64,000 nt of DNA from Buttiauxella izardii (GCF_003601925.1 NZ_QZWH01000006.1:124001-188000); one strand, 5' to 3'. Positions 24,908-32,306 are shown, counted from the first letter of the stretch. The notes: generated from the letters alone by a model not told the origin. Numbers and translations are program-made.

Positions 24908-25188
24908 TGAAAGACATCTATCTGAAATTCCCTAATGAGGATCAAGCCGGAGCAGCGTTGGTTGGCTTTGGTTTCGAACAGGACGAAAGCGGTGCCTTTT
25001 ATCATCCAGGCATCTGCATCGATGTCATCGGAGTGATTTACACCACCGATAATCCCGACGCTGAAGAGCCGGAATATTCACCTGAACCAGGCTGGCATAT
25101 CAATCTGCGTATTGTTGATGAGATTGATACATCGGCGCTGGCTCAGTTCATGGTCAATCCCGATACGCCAGCTCGCGTGTGGGCATGA
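24907..25188 (+). CDS. Conserved small protein accompanying the adhesin
   Basis: The 93-residue protein begins MKDIYLKFPNEDQAGAALVG and contains IDVIGVIY and EPGWHINLRIVDE, ending TPARVWA. Proteins with this KDIYLxFP...GWHxNxRV pattern often follow fibre or spike genes in enterobacterial phages; function is unknown, perhaps as a fibre chaperone. It overlaps the adhesin stop by one base (TAATG) and the hub gene by ATGA, so the two-gene cassette is coupled to the tail operon on both sides. Confidence 0.65.
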   Translation: MKDIYLKFPNEDQAGAALVGFGFEQDESGAFYHPGICIDVIGVIYTTDNPDAEEPEYSPEPGWHINLRIVDEIDTSALAQFMVNPDTPARVWA

Positions 25189-26267
25189 ATATGAACGATA
25201 TAGTTACCCTCAGAGTCAATGGTCGGGAGTGGGGCGGTTGGACATCTGTACGGATTGGCGCGGGCGTTGAGAGGCTGGCGCGTGATTTCAGTGTCGAAAT
25301 TACCCGCCAGTGGCCCGGTGAAAATACTGACCAGGCATTCAGTCCTAGAGTGAAAAATGGAGATCGTGTCGAAGTCCTGATCGGCGATGACCTGGTTATT
25401 ACGGGCTGGGTTGAGGCAACCCCTGTTCGCTACGATGCCCGGTCTGTTAGTGCCGGGATTTCCGGAAGAAGCCTGACAGCTGATCTAATTGATTGTACCG
25501 CAGAACCCGCACAGTTTAACGGTCAGTCACTGGTGCAGGTTGCCGCTGCGCTTTCCAAACCGTTTGGTATCGAGGTCGTCAATACCGGAGCACCTTCAAC
25601 CCCCATTCCTGCAGTGCAACCAGATCACGGCGAAAAAGTGATAGACGTGATTAACAAAATGCTTGGTCAGCAACAGGCCCTCGCATACGACGACCCAGAA
25701 GGACGGCTGGTGATTGGCAGTATTGGTGCTACAAAAGCCCACACTGCTTTGGTGCTCGGGCAAAACATTCTTTCCTGTGATTCAGAAAAGAGCATCAGGG
25801 AGCGATTTTCAACTTATCAGGTCGCGGGGCAGCGTGCGGGGAATGATGCCGACTTTGGTGTGGCCACCACTACAGCTTTACGGGCAAAAACCACTGATGC
25901 CTCCATTTCTCGATACAGGCCGATGTCTATGCAACAGACTGGACAAGCTACTGGTGCCAGTTGCATTGCGCGTGCTGAATTTGAAGCGCGTCAGCGTGCA
26001 GCCAGGACCGACGAAACCACATATGTGGTTCAGGGGTGGCGACAGGGGAACGGTAGCCTGTGGCAACCAAACCAGCGCGTGGTTATATCAGATCCTGTCT
26101 GCGGTTTTGATAATCGAGAACTTCTGATTGCTGAGGTTAATTTCACAAAAGACAGTAGCGGCACGCTGACGGAGTTGCGAGTCGGCCCTCCGGATGCATA
26201 CCTGCCTGAACCTGAAGATCCAAAGGCGCGGAAGAAAAAGAAAACATCCACTGAGGTGACATTCTGA
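25185..26267 (+). CDS. Baseplate hub protein (Mu gpP-like)
   Basis: The 360-residue protein has DIVTLRVNGREWGGWTSVRI, an RLARDFSVEITRQWPG strand, DGDRVE-like NGDRVEVLIGDDLVITGWVE and PAVQPDHGEKVIDVINKML. These are features of the Mu gpP/T4 gp27-type hub with its beta-barrel domains. It forms the trimeric hub that holds the spike. The ATG at 25185 overlaps the upstream stop; a second ATG at 25191 is possible. The Lys-rich C-terminus (KARKKKKTSTEVTF) is exposed. Confidence 0.9.
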   Translation: MNMNDIVTLRVNGREWGGWTSVRIGAGVERLARDFSVEITRQWPGENTDQAFSPRVKNGDRVEVLIGDDLVITGWVEATPVRYDARSVSAGISGRSLTADLIDCTAEPAQFNGQSLVQVAAALSKPFGIEVVNTGAPSTPIPAVQPDHGEKVIDVINKMLGQQQALAYDDPEGRLVIGSIGATKAHTALVLGQNILSCDSEKSIRERFSTYQVAGQRAGNDADFGVATTTALRAKTTDASISRYRPMSMQQTGQATGASCIARAEFEARQRAARTDETTYVVQGWRQGNGSLWQPNQRVVISDPVCGFDNRELLIAEVNFTKDSSGTLTELRVGPPDAYLPEPEDPKARKKKKTSTEVTF

Positions 26268-26815
26268 TGGGAGCTTTAGAGCGAATGCAACGGCAGGTGA
26301 TAAACCTGATTAGCCGTGCTGTAGTAAAGAGTCTTAATCCAGAGACCAAATGCCAGACCATTGATGTTGAGCTGATAGCCGGCGAGCCGAAAGCAGCTAT
26401 CGAGCATCTTGAGCCTTATGGCTTCACATCACGAGCCAAAGACGGTTCAGAGGCGATCATACTTTTCCCCGATGGCGACCGTTCACACGGCGTGGCTGTT
26501 CTGGTCGCTGACAGGCGCTATCGTCTCAAGGGGCTAAAAACTGGCGAGGTGGCTTTTTATGATGACCAGGGACAGAGTGTGACATTGACACGAGACGGCA
26601 TCGTTGTGGATGGAGCCGGCAAACTCATCACTTTCAAAAATGCCCCTAAAGCCCGCTTTGAAATGGATATCGAGGTAACCGGCCAGATCAAAGACCAGTG
26701 TGACAGTAATGGTCTGACGATGGCGGCAATGCGTCTGGCTTATAACGGTCATACACATCTGGAAAACGGTCAGGGCAAGCAGACTAAAGAAACGGACACA
26801 AAAATGGAGGCGTGA
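26267..26815 (+). CDS. Baseplate spike protein (Mu gp45-like)
   Basis: The 182-residue protein contains RMQRQVINLISRAVVKSL, GEPKAAIEHLEPYGF, EAIILFPDGDRSHGVAVLVA and a beta-helical C-terminus (VTGQIKDQCDSNG, YNGHTHLENGQGK). This matches Mu gp45, the membrane-piercing spike with OB-fold and beta-helix. HTH and related His motifs near the tip of such spikes bind iron. It overlaps the hub by one base (TGATG) and the next gene likewise. Confidence 0.92.
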   Translation: MGALERMQRQVINLISRAVVKSLNPETKCQTIDVELIAGEPKAAIEHLEPYGFTSRAKDGSEAIILFPDGDRSHGVAVLVADRRYRLKGLKTGEVAFYDDQGQSVTLTRDGIVVDGAGKLITFKNAPKARFEMDIEVTGQIKDQCDSNGLTMAAMRLAYNGHTHLENGQGKQTKETDTKMEA

Positions 26816-27240
26816 TGGAACTTATGCTGACGGTAAACGGGCAGCAGATGAAAGCAACAGATCAGCTCGACCCTCTTACCCGTGCTGTTGTTATTTCTCT
26901 TTTTACACACCGACGTGCTGAACCTGACGATAATGCCGATGTACCTATGGGGTGGTGGGGTGATACCTGGCCGGCTGTTCAGAATGACCGTTATGGCTCC
27001 CGCCTCTGGCTGCTTCAGCGCAGCAAACTGACGAATCAAATCACTAATACCGTACGAACTTACATCAAAGAATGCCTGCAATGGATGCTGGACGACGGCG
27101 TGGTATCGAGAATTGATCTGGATATTCAGCGGACCGGTATTACTACCCTGAGCAACAACATCACACTATGGCGACGAACCGGGCCAGTAACCCTTTCTTT
27201 TGACGATTTATGGAGCGCAATAAGCCATGGCGGACAGTGA
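26815..27240 (+). CDS. Baseplate wedge protein (Mu gp46-like, GP46 family)
   Basis: The 141-residue protein contains DPLTRAVVISLFTHRRAEPD and GWWGDTWPAVQNDRYGSRLW, the Mu gp46 hallmark (WWGD...GSRLWLL). It resembles T4 gp25-type sheath initiators. The ATG at 26815 lies within GTGATG; a GTG at 26812 would add one residue. It overlaps the baseplate J gene by 14 nt. Confidence 0.92.
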   Translation: MELMLTVNGQQMKATDQLDPLTRAVVISLFTHRRAEPDDNADVPMGWWGDTWPAVQNDRYGSRLWLLQRSKLTNQITNTVRTYIKECLQWMLDDGVVSRIDLDIQRTGITTLSNNITLWRRTGPVTLSFDDLWSAISHGGQ

Positions 27241-28285
27241 ATTCCAGCGCCCTACGCTGGCAGAAAACATCAGTATGCTCCGTTCCGATTTGTTCGCGAG
27301 GCTGGATATCAACGATAACTTGCGTCGTATGGATGAGGATGTCCGTGCAAAGGTTTATGCAGCAGCGCTTCATACTTTGTATGGCTACATAGATTACCTG
27401 GCGATGAACATGCTACCGGATACGTGTGACGAAATCTGGCTGACTCGTCACGCCGCGATGAAGCGCTGCCCACGCAAAGCTGCGACAACGGCATCAGGTT
27501 TTATGCGCTGGGATGGCGTCGCTGACGGTCTGAAAGTTTTGATGGGCAGCGTCATTCAGCGAGATGACCTCCTGCAATACACGGCAACAGCGGATGCAAC
27601 CAGTGCTGGTGGTGTATTACGTGTTCCTATCATTTGCGATATTTCGGGGGTGACGGGTAATGCTGATGATGGCACAGGCCTCATCCTCGTCACACCTGTC
27701 AATGGGCTGCCATCAGGAGGGTTAGCTGACTCGATAAAAGAGGGGTTCGACGTTGAAGATCTGGAAACCTGGCGAGCGCGAGTCATCGAGCGTTATTACT
27801 GGACACCAATGGGGGGCGCAGACGGTGATTATATTGTCTGGGCTAAAGAGGTTCCTGGCATTACACGCGCCTGGACTTATCGCCACTGGATGGGGGCGGG
27901 TTCTGTTGGCGTCATGGTTGCCAGCAGCGACCCGGTCAACCCGGTACCGGATGCGGGTACAGTTCAGGCTGTAAAAGAACACATTGAACCCCTGTCACCT
28001 GTCGCCGGCTCTTCTCTTTATGTTTTCGCACCCGTTCCTAAGGTTGTAGATTTTCATATCAAATTGACGCCGGATACCGCCGCTGTACGCGCCTCTGTCA
28101 CCGCAGAACTTCGGTCTTTCCTGCTCCGGGACGGGTATCCAGAGGGGGAGCTAACACTTTCACGTATTAACGAGGCGGTGTCTATTGCGACCGGGGAATA
28201 CAGTCATCAGCTCATTGCGCCGGCAGCACCTGTAACAATCGCAAAAAATGAGCTGGCTGTTCTGGGGGTATTGACGTGGACCTGA
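27227..28285 (+). CDS. Baseplate J family protein (Mu gp47-like)
   Basis: The 352-residue protein matches the Baseplate_J family: [40 protein letters not shown], then [20 protein letters not shown] and [20 protein letters not shown]. Its C-terminal domain includes [20 protein letters not shown]. It forms the inner wedge of the baseplate that triggers sheath contraction. JayE of e14 is the corresponding gene in that icd-inserted element. It overlaps both neighbours. Confidence 0.94.
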   Translation: MADSEFQRPTLAENISMLRSDLFARLDINDNLRRMDEDVRAKVYAAALHTLYGYIDYLAMNMLPDTCDEIWLTRHAAMKRCPRKAATTASGFMRWDGVADGLKVLMGSVIQRDDLLQYTATADATSAGGVLRVPIICDISGVTGNADDGTGLILVTPVNGLPSGGLADSIKEGFDVEDLETWRARVIERYYWTPMGGADGDYIVWAKEVPGITRAWTYRHWMGAGSVGVMVASSDPVNPVPDAGTVQAVKEHIEPLSPVAGSSLYVFAPVPKVVDFHIKLTPDTAAVRASVTAELRSFLLRDGYPEGELTLSRINEAVSIATGEYSHQLIAPAAPVTIAKNELAVLGVLTWT

Positions 28286-28857
28286 TAGAAGATGATTACA
28301 CCAACCTGCTGTCTGCGCTGCTTCCCCCTGGCCCTGCGTGGTCAGTAGATGATCCAGGGATTGCGGGGGCCGCCCCGTCTCTGCTGAGAGTTCATCAGCG
28401 TGGTAATGATTTGATGCTGGAACTCGACCCACGCACGACGACAGAACTTATTGACCGCTGGGAATTGTGCTGTGGTTTGCCGGATGAATGTATTCCCAGA
28501 GGCACTCAGACTTTGCAGCAGCGGCAGCAGCGCCTGGATGCAAAGGTTAACCTGGCGGGTGGGATTAACGAGGCATTTTATCTGGCACAACTTGCAGCAC
28601 TGGGAAAGCCTGATGCCACGATCACCCGTTACGATAAGTCACCCTTTAAATGTATTTCAGACTGCAATGAGCAGGTTTTCTCTATCGACTGGCGTTACTA
28701 CTGGGAAGTGAACATGCCTTCCTCGACCGATGCCATCAGTATGACCTGCATAAGCACTTGTGATTCTTCCCTTCGTATCTGGGGCGATACCGTTGCTGAG
28801 TGTGTGCTCAGTAAACTTTGTCCTTCCCATACCTATCTCATCTTCAAATATCCGTAA
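28276..28857 (+). CDS. DUF2313 tail protein (Mu gp48/YmfQ-like)
   Basis: The 193-residue protein contains [20 protein letters not shown] near the start and [20 protein letters not shown], as in YmfQ and Mu gp48. The C-terminal half has several Cys residues and a beta-rich pattern ([19 protein letters not shown]). It joins baseplate wedges to tail fibres. The start is GTG at 28276 inside the gp47-like gene. It is the last conserved gene of the Mu-like tail module. Confidence 0.9.
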   Translation: MDLIEDDYTNLLSALLPPGPAWSVDDPGIAGAAPSLLRVHQRGNDLMLELDPRTTTELIDRWELCCGLPDECIPRGTQTLQQRQQRLDAKVNLAGGINEAFYLAQLAALGKPDATITRYDKSPFKCISDCNEQVFSIDWRYYWEVNMPSSTDAISMTCISTCDSSLRIWGDTVAECVLSKLCPSHTYLIFKYP

Positions 28858-28869
28858 TCCGGAGAAAAA

Positions 28870-29523
28870 ATGGCACATCGTATTGATACAGCTACTGCGC
28901 AGAAAGATAAATTCGGCGCGGGAAAGAATGGTTTTACCCGTGGCAATCCACAAACCGGTGAGCAGGCAACTGCACTGGATGATGATTATTTTGACATGAT
29001 TCAGGAAGAACTTATTGGCATTGTTGAAGCGGCAAATATCACGCCGAACAAAGCAAAGCACGATCAGCTCTTAACAGCATTAAAAGCTCTGTTCCTGGAT
29101 GCGTCGTTAAATGGCTCTGATATTGCAGACAAAGCGGCGTTTCTCTCAAATCTTGGTCTGAAAGCTGCCGCGTCCCGTGATGTGGGTACTGGTGCGAACC
29201 AGATACCGGACATGGGCAGTTTTACTTTTTCGAATGCAACGCAGGGATTTAAGAAAGACCCAACGGGTGCTATGGAACAGTGGTTTTCCGCAACCATTCC
29301 AATAGCCCCATCAGCTACGGTCAACGGCACCATTGATGTGTTGTTCCCGAACCCATTCCCTAACAAATGTTATGGAGTACATGTTACTTACGCGGGTGTT
29401 AGTGCAACACGTGACGGTACACCGTTTGTATCCGGGCTGCCGGTGGATAAGTTTACCTGCCGTCTGGCATCAACCTACCTGAACTCTGGTCTTGATGTCT
29501 TTGTCCGTGCGGTGGGGTACTGA
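28870..29523 (+). CDS. Short tail fibre protein
   Basis: The 217-residue protein begins AHRIDTATAQKDKFGAGKNG and FTRGNPQTGEQATALDDDYF, the N-terminal attachment segment of tail fibres in P2/Mu-like and e14-like phages. It then has a collar region (LFLDASLNGSDIADKAAFLS) and a beta-rich tip. At 217 residues the fibre is short. The order, fibre followed by a fibre assembly gene, is normal. The tip sequence likely sets host range. No invertase or inverted second fibre set is seen. Confidence 0.85.
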   Translation: MAHRIDTATAQKDKFGAGKNGFTRGNPQTGEQATALDDDYFDMIQEELIGIVEAANITPNKAKHDQLLTALKALFLDASLNGSDIADKAAFLSNLGLKAAASRDVGTGANQIPDMGSFTFSNATQGFKKDPTGAMEQWFSATIPIAPSATVNGTIDVLFPNPFPNKCYGVHVTYAGVSATRDGTPFVSGLPVDKFTCRLASTYLNSGLDVFVRAVGY

Positions 29524-29524
29524 T

Positions 29525-29935
29525 ATGAAATATTTATGGTCTGCTTTACATAACGCATTTTTCCCCGAGGTACTGACTGATGATTATGAATCAGCAGGCT
29601 GGGATTTGAGTGATGTCGTTGAAGTCGAGACTGCTGTTTTTACTGAGTTCTCAGCATCAAGAATTGGCAAGGTGCGCATCGCCGGTAAGGACAAAATGCC
29701 AGCATGGGCAGATATACCACCTCCGACGCAGCAAGAGCTAATTATTACCGCGACTGCAAAAGTCCAATCATTGATTAGTGAAGCCAATGGCGTCATTGCC
29801 CCTTTGAAGGATGCGCTGGACGGTGGCTACATTGATGATGCTGACAAGCCAAAGTTAATTGCCTGGCAGAAGTATCGCTATGCACTGACGAAAGTTGACC
29901 CAGCCAACCCTGTATGGCCCGTCAAACCAGAATAG
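29525..29935 (+). CDS. Tail fibre assembly protein (Tfa-like)
   Basis: The 136-residue protein has the Caudo_TAP pattern: an N-terminal variable part that binds the fibre tip and the conserved PAWADIPPPTQQELIITATA, then DKPKLIAWQKYRYALTKVD. The ending DPANPVWPVKPE is also typical. It acts as chaperone for fibre trimerisation. The ATG is 1 nt after the fibre stop. This closes the late operon. Confidence 0.92.
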   Translation: MKYLWSALHNAFFPEVLTDDYESAGWDLSDVVEVETAVFTEFSASRIGKVRIAGKDKMPAWADIPPPTQQELIITATAKVQSLISEANGVIAPLKDALDGGYIDDADKPKLIAWQKYRYALTKVDPANPVWPVKPE

Positions 29936-30049
29936 GAACCTTTGATAGAAGCGTTAGTTCTGAAAATTTACACAACGCGTAATTCCTTCATCATTAAAGC
30001 CCTTTACCACCTTTCGACATTTCAGTGCCAGAGAAACGATCCAGATCGC

Positions 30050-30093
30050 TTGATCTCCCTTTTAATGAATTTATACTGTATGCATATACAGTA
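30050..30093 (+). promoter_or_regulatory. SOS promoter with near-consensus LexA box
   Basis: TTGATC (30050-30055) and TATACT (30072-30077), 16 nt apart, make a plausible sigma70 promoter. The 20-mer TACTGTATGCATATACAGTA (30074-30093) overlaps the -10 element and matches the LexA pattern TACTG(TA)5CAGTA at nearly every position. It lies 18 nt before the next ATG. Repression by host LexA and induction by DNA damage are strongly expected. Confidence 0.9.
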
Positions 30094-30111
30094 ATGATGA
30101 AAGGGTAAATT

Positions 30112-30351
30112 ATGCCTCGTAAATCCGATATTGAATCTGCATTTCACCATGCAATCAGGCTTGAACAGAGCGGACGACGGACGGTTACGACCGCTGATTT
30201 TGTTCGGGAACTGGAGAAAGTGAACTGGTACTGGAGTCAGAAGGAAGCCAATAAGTGGATTGAATTCTACGTTACTACTTTTAAAGACGTATCAACGCAG
30301 GAAGGGGACGCTCGTACCTTTATGCTCTACAACCCAAATGGAGGGCTTTAA
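30112..30351 (+). CDS. SOS-controlled small phage protein of unknown function
   Basis: The 79-residue protein starts MPRKSDIESAFHHAIRLEQS and has TTADFVRELEKVNWYWSQKE, then NKWIEFYVTTFKDVSTQEGD. It is mostly helical, with several Trp residues, and ends FMLYNPNGGL. I have no named family for it. It follows the LexA-controlled promoter and precedes the UmuD'-like gene by 2 nt, so both are made after DNA damage. An antirepressor or SOS-modulating role is inferred only from regulation. The ribosome binding site is AAAGGGTAAATT. Confidence 0.72.
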   Translation: MPRKSDIESAFHHAIRLEQSGRRTVTTADFVRELEKVNWYWSQKEANKWIEFYVTTFKDVSTQEGDARTFMLYNPNGGL

Positions 30352-30353
30352 CT

Positions 30354-30677
30354 ATGGGCTTCCCCTCTCCAGCGGCTGATTACGTCAGTAAGCCATTAGA
30401 CCTCAACGATATACTCGGCGTCACGCCTGGTGATACCGTTCTGGTGACGAATGATGAAGGCTACGTTTTACTCAGCAAATCCGCGAGGCTGAAGCAGGGT
30501 GACACGATGCTGATTCAGTTCTGTGGAAGCACACAATTCGCGAAGTTACAGGGCTCATCATTCATTACCGCGGATGGTGAAGCTATTGAAGGTGAGGCAC
30601 TTGATGACGCGGTTGTGATCGGAAAAGTAGTGAATATTATTCTAGCTACCAGGCAGGATGATTTGCCGGTCATGTAA
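30354..30677 (+). CDS. UmuD'-like protein without catalytic serine motif
   Basis: The 107-residue protein begins M-GFPSPAADYV followed by DLNDIL, identical or close to E. coli UmuD from Gly25, the residue after the self-cleavage site. The rest follows UmuD' strands (QGDTMLIQFCGSTQFAKLQG, VVIGKVVNIIL). The segment with the active-site GDSM of UmuD is missing, and only the Lys-containing AKLQ strand remains. It therefore looks like a pre-cleaved, catalytically dead UmuD'. P1 HumD is a known phage analogue. It may partner with host UmuC or titrate UmuD, but no umuC follows. The ribosome binding site is GGAGGGCTTTAACT. Confidence 0.78.
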   Translation: MGFPSPAADYVSKPLDLNDILGVTPGDTVLVTNDEGYVLLSKSARLKQGDTMLIQFCGSTQFAKLQGSSFITADGEAIEGEALDDAVVIGKVVNIILATRQDDLPVM

Positions 30678-30709
30678 TAAGTTTGTTTTCCCGAAAAGGT
30701 GGCAACAAA

Positions 30710-30734
30710 AAACCCGCCTAGGCGGGTTTCTGTT
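30710..30734 (+). terminator. Terminator after the SOS operon
   Basis: The stem AAACCCGCC-TA-GGCGGGTTT is a near-perfect palindrome with A and T flanks, so it can act in both directions. It ends the last prophage operon. Confidence 0.82.
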
Positions 30735-31059
30735 GGGAGAAGGAGCCGCGTATCTTTTGCGTATCCTTTTTAGTCCCGTTTGTGTCTCGACAGTGTCCGG
30801 TCTGGAGCCGTAACATCATGTTTATCAAGGTGTTGTCCTTGCACTGTCCTATCCTAAGTGGTGGAGCTGGGGGGAGTTGAACCCACCGCCATTATTTGGG
30901 TGGGTAATTCGCCGGATAAGATAGAAAATCATTCCCCAAAACTATCGTAATAGTTCGCTATAACAATAAGTTAGATAAAGCCCTTTTTAGTGAAAACCTC
31001 ATCGTTATTTATCTTCTTTGCATTTTATATCAATGAGTTAGTCACGAACCGCTAATGTA
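30735..31059. other. Prophage right-end attachment arm with ssrA-like 3' end
   Basis: No gene is seen in these 325 nt. GCGTATC occurs twice, at 30748-30754 and 30759-30765, 11 bp apart, as expected for integrase arm sites. At 30859-30890 the minus strand closely resembles the last 32 nt of tmRNA (CAGCTCCACCA end and GGGTTCAACT arm). The rest is A/T-rich up to the icd junction near 31060. Confidence 0.6.
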
Positions 31060-31224
31060 ATGCTGCGTCATATGGAATGGTTCGAAGCGGCAGACTTAAT
31101 TGTTAAAGGTATGGAAGGCGCGATTAACGCCAAAACCGTAACTTACGATTTCGAACGCCTGATGGAAGGCGCTAAGCTGCTGAAATGTTCAGAGTTTGGC
31201 GACGCGATGATCGAACATATGTAA
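31060..31224 (+). pseudogene. icd: icd 3'-end remnant displaced by prophage integration
   Basis: The frame from 31060 reads [20 protein letters not shown], then [20 protein letters not shown] and finishes [14 protein letters not shown] with TAA at 31222. This is the C-terminus of isocitrate dehydrogenase, and the rest of the gene is absent upstream. Elements such as e14 and phage 21 integrate at this site and supply a replacement 3' end to the intact copy, which should lie left of the window. The left boundary near 31060 marks the attachment core. This copy has no promoter or start of its own. Confidence 0.93.
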
Positions 31225-31244
31225 TTAGCGATTTTGCTGATGCT

Positions 31245-31275
31245 AAAACGGGAGCCTGGTGCTCCCGTTTTTTAT
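31245..31275 (+). terminator. icd transcription terminator
   Basis: AAAACGGGAGC-CTGGT-GCTCCCGTTTTTT forms an 11-bp stem followed by T residues, 20 nt after the icd stop. It is the native icd terminator left on the distal side of the prophage. Confidence 0.9.
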
Positions 31276-31378
31276 TATTATTTTACTGAAATCGTGAGCT
31301 ACCACCCTTTACGAAAACGCTGGGCGTGATTAATAGATGAATTCATTAGAGTTCATGTTCAGCCAAAGAGGATGTGGT

Positions 31379-31606
31379 ATGGAAAATTACTCCAACAAAA
31401 GCGGCGATTCACAGGTTGTCAGTTTCCAGATTGATGCAAACTCAATGAAAGTCCGGTTCAAGAATAATCACGTGTATCTCTACGATATCCGTCATCCAGG
31501 GCCCGAGCATCTGGAAAAAATGAAAGAACTGGCGCGTGCCGGATGGGGTTTGAACACTTATATAGAAAGCGAAGTCAAAAACGATTTCTCATCAAAAGTG
31601 TTTTAA
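31379..31606 (+). CDS. Small KTSC-like protein
   Basis: The 75-residue protein contains MKVRFKNNHVYLYDIRHPGP and KMKELARAGWGLNTYIESEV. The pattern of a short beta-hairpin then GxGLNxYI resembles KTSC-type small domains, though the KTSC tetrapeptide itself is not evident. The function is unknown. The ATG at 31379 follows AGAGGATGTGGT; an in-frame start at 31337 has no ribosome binding site. It stands alone between the icd terminator and the tRNA gene. Confidence 0.68.
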   Translation: MENYSNKSGDSQVVSFQIDANSMKVRFKNNHVYLYDIRHPGPEHLEKMKELARAGWGLNTYIESEVKNDFSSKVF

Positions 31607-31723
31607 ATCGCCGTAACCGGTTTATGAGAAGTGCGATTTTTACACAAAATACAGATTTTTCGCTCGTGACTGGTTGATTTTATAACAATAAGTTGAATTT
31701 TTAAGCGAACAGTTCGCAAGGAA

Positions 31724-31752
31724 TTGCATCGTAGATCGAGTTTATGTACTAT
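31724..31752 (+). promoter_or_regulatory. Promoter of the tRNA-Thr gene
   Basis: TTGCAT (31724-31729) and TACTAT (31747-31752) are separated by 17 nt and end 9 nt before the mature tRNA 5' end. Confidence 0.6.
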
Positions 31753-31761
31753 GCATTCCAC

Positions 31762-31837
<76 letters not shown>

Positions 31838-31846
31838 TATTTAAGA

Positions 31847-31872
31847 AAACCACCTTTCAGGTGGTTTTTTTT
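31847..31872 (+). terminator. tRNA operon terminator
   Basis: AAACCAC-CTTTCAG-GTGGTTT followed by T residues, 10 nt after the tRNA CCA end. Confidence 0.88.
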
Positions 31873-31934
31873 CGTCTGTATGAAATCAAAATCGAAGGAA
31901 GGCTTACTATCGCAAGCGCTTCCTTCGTGGTTCG

Positions 31935-32009
31935 TTAAATCCAACCCTGCTGGCTTGCAAGCCAGACCAGAATGGCGACAACGATTAATACTATGGTTGT
32001 TTTTCTCAT
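31935..32009 (-). CDS. yoaJ: YoaJ-like single-pass membrane microprotein
   Basis: A 24-residue frame starts MRKTTIVLIVVAILVWLASQ and ends QGWI. It matches the pattern of E. coli YoaJ, a 24-residue inner-membrane microprotein beginning MKKTTI and ending with a Gly-Trp element. An AGGT sequence lies 9 nt before the ATG. It is downstream of the DinI-family gene on the same strand, 17 nt after its stop, so co-transcription from the SOS promoter is possible. Function is unknown. Confidence 0.7.
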   Translation of the reverse strand: MRKTTIVLIVVAILVWLASQQGWI

Positions 32010-32026
32010 TGTTGTTCGACCTGTTT

Positions 32027-32269
32027 TTAGTCTTCGCTAACCAGCCAGAAATCCGCTTCGTCAAACATCTCTTCAACCAGGCGGTTGATCTTTTCTTTCT
32101 CATTTTTCGTGCAATCGCTGTGAACCGCGTTCATCTGCATGGGTTTCACTCGGACATCGGCATCCGGAAAAATGCACTGAACTCGTCGGGTTAGCTCTGC
32201 AAGAATCTTTTCATTTGCACCGGGAAGGCCCGCTACATTTCGTTTGTCGTAAACCAGTTCTACGAACAT
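32027..32269 (-). CDS. msgA: DinI-family SOS protein, MsgA-like
   Basis: The 80-residue protein starts MFVELVYDKRNVAGLPGANE and has LAELTRRVQCIFPDADVRVK, then KEKINRLVEEMFDEADFWLV. This is the DinI fold pattern (strand, helix SRRIQ-like, FPD, final EADxWLV). DinI modulates RecA filaments; MsgA is the Salmonella relative named for macrophage survival and also found near icd. The ATG at 32269 is supported by AAAGGAACATATTG upstream. The LexA box at 32289-32306 predicts damage induction. Confidence 0.87.
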   Translation of the reverse strand: MFVELVYDKRNVAGLPGANEKILAELTRRVQCIFPDADVRVKPMQMNAVHSDCTKNEKEKINRLVEEMFDEADFWLVSED

Positions 32270-32288
32270 CAATATGTTCCTTTTAAGG

Positions 32289-32306
32289 CTGTGTTTATAT
32301 ACAGTA
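32289..32306 (-). promoter_or_regulatory. LexA box upstream of the DinI/MsgA-like gene
   Basis: On the minus strand TACTGTATATAAACACAG fits the CTGT-N8-ACAG LexA core, 20 nt before the start codon. The core is intact; the flank beyond ACAG departs from consensus. Confidence 0.82.

Larger units (their letters stand above)
30959..31694. repeat. 14-bp direct repeat flanking the icd remnant
   Basis: TATAACAATAAGTT is present exactly at 30959-30972 and at 31681-31694, 722 bp apart in start position. The copies bracket the icd remnant, its terminator and the small KTSC-like gene, just upstream of tRNA-Thr. The repeat is A/T-rich, so chance is possible. Confidence 0.4.

Noticed and set aside
28870..29935. 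Invertible fibre cassette as in Mu G segment
   Set aside because: No second fibre set, inverted repeats or invertase gene is seen near the fibre genes.
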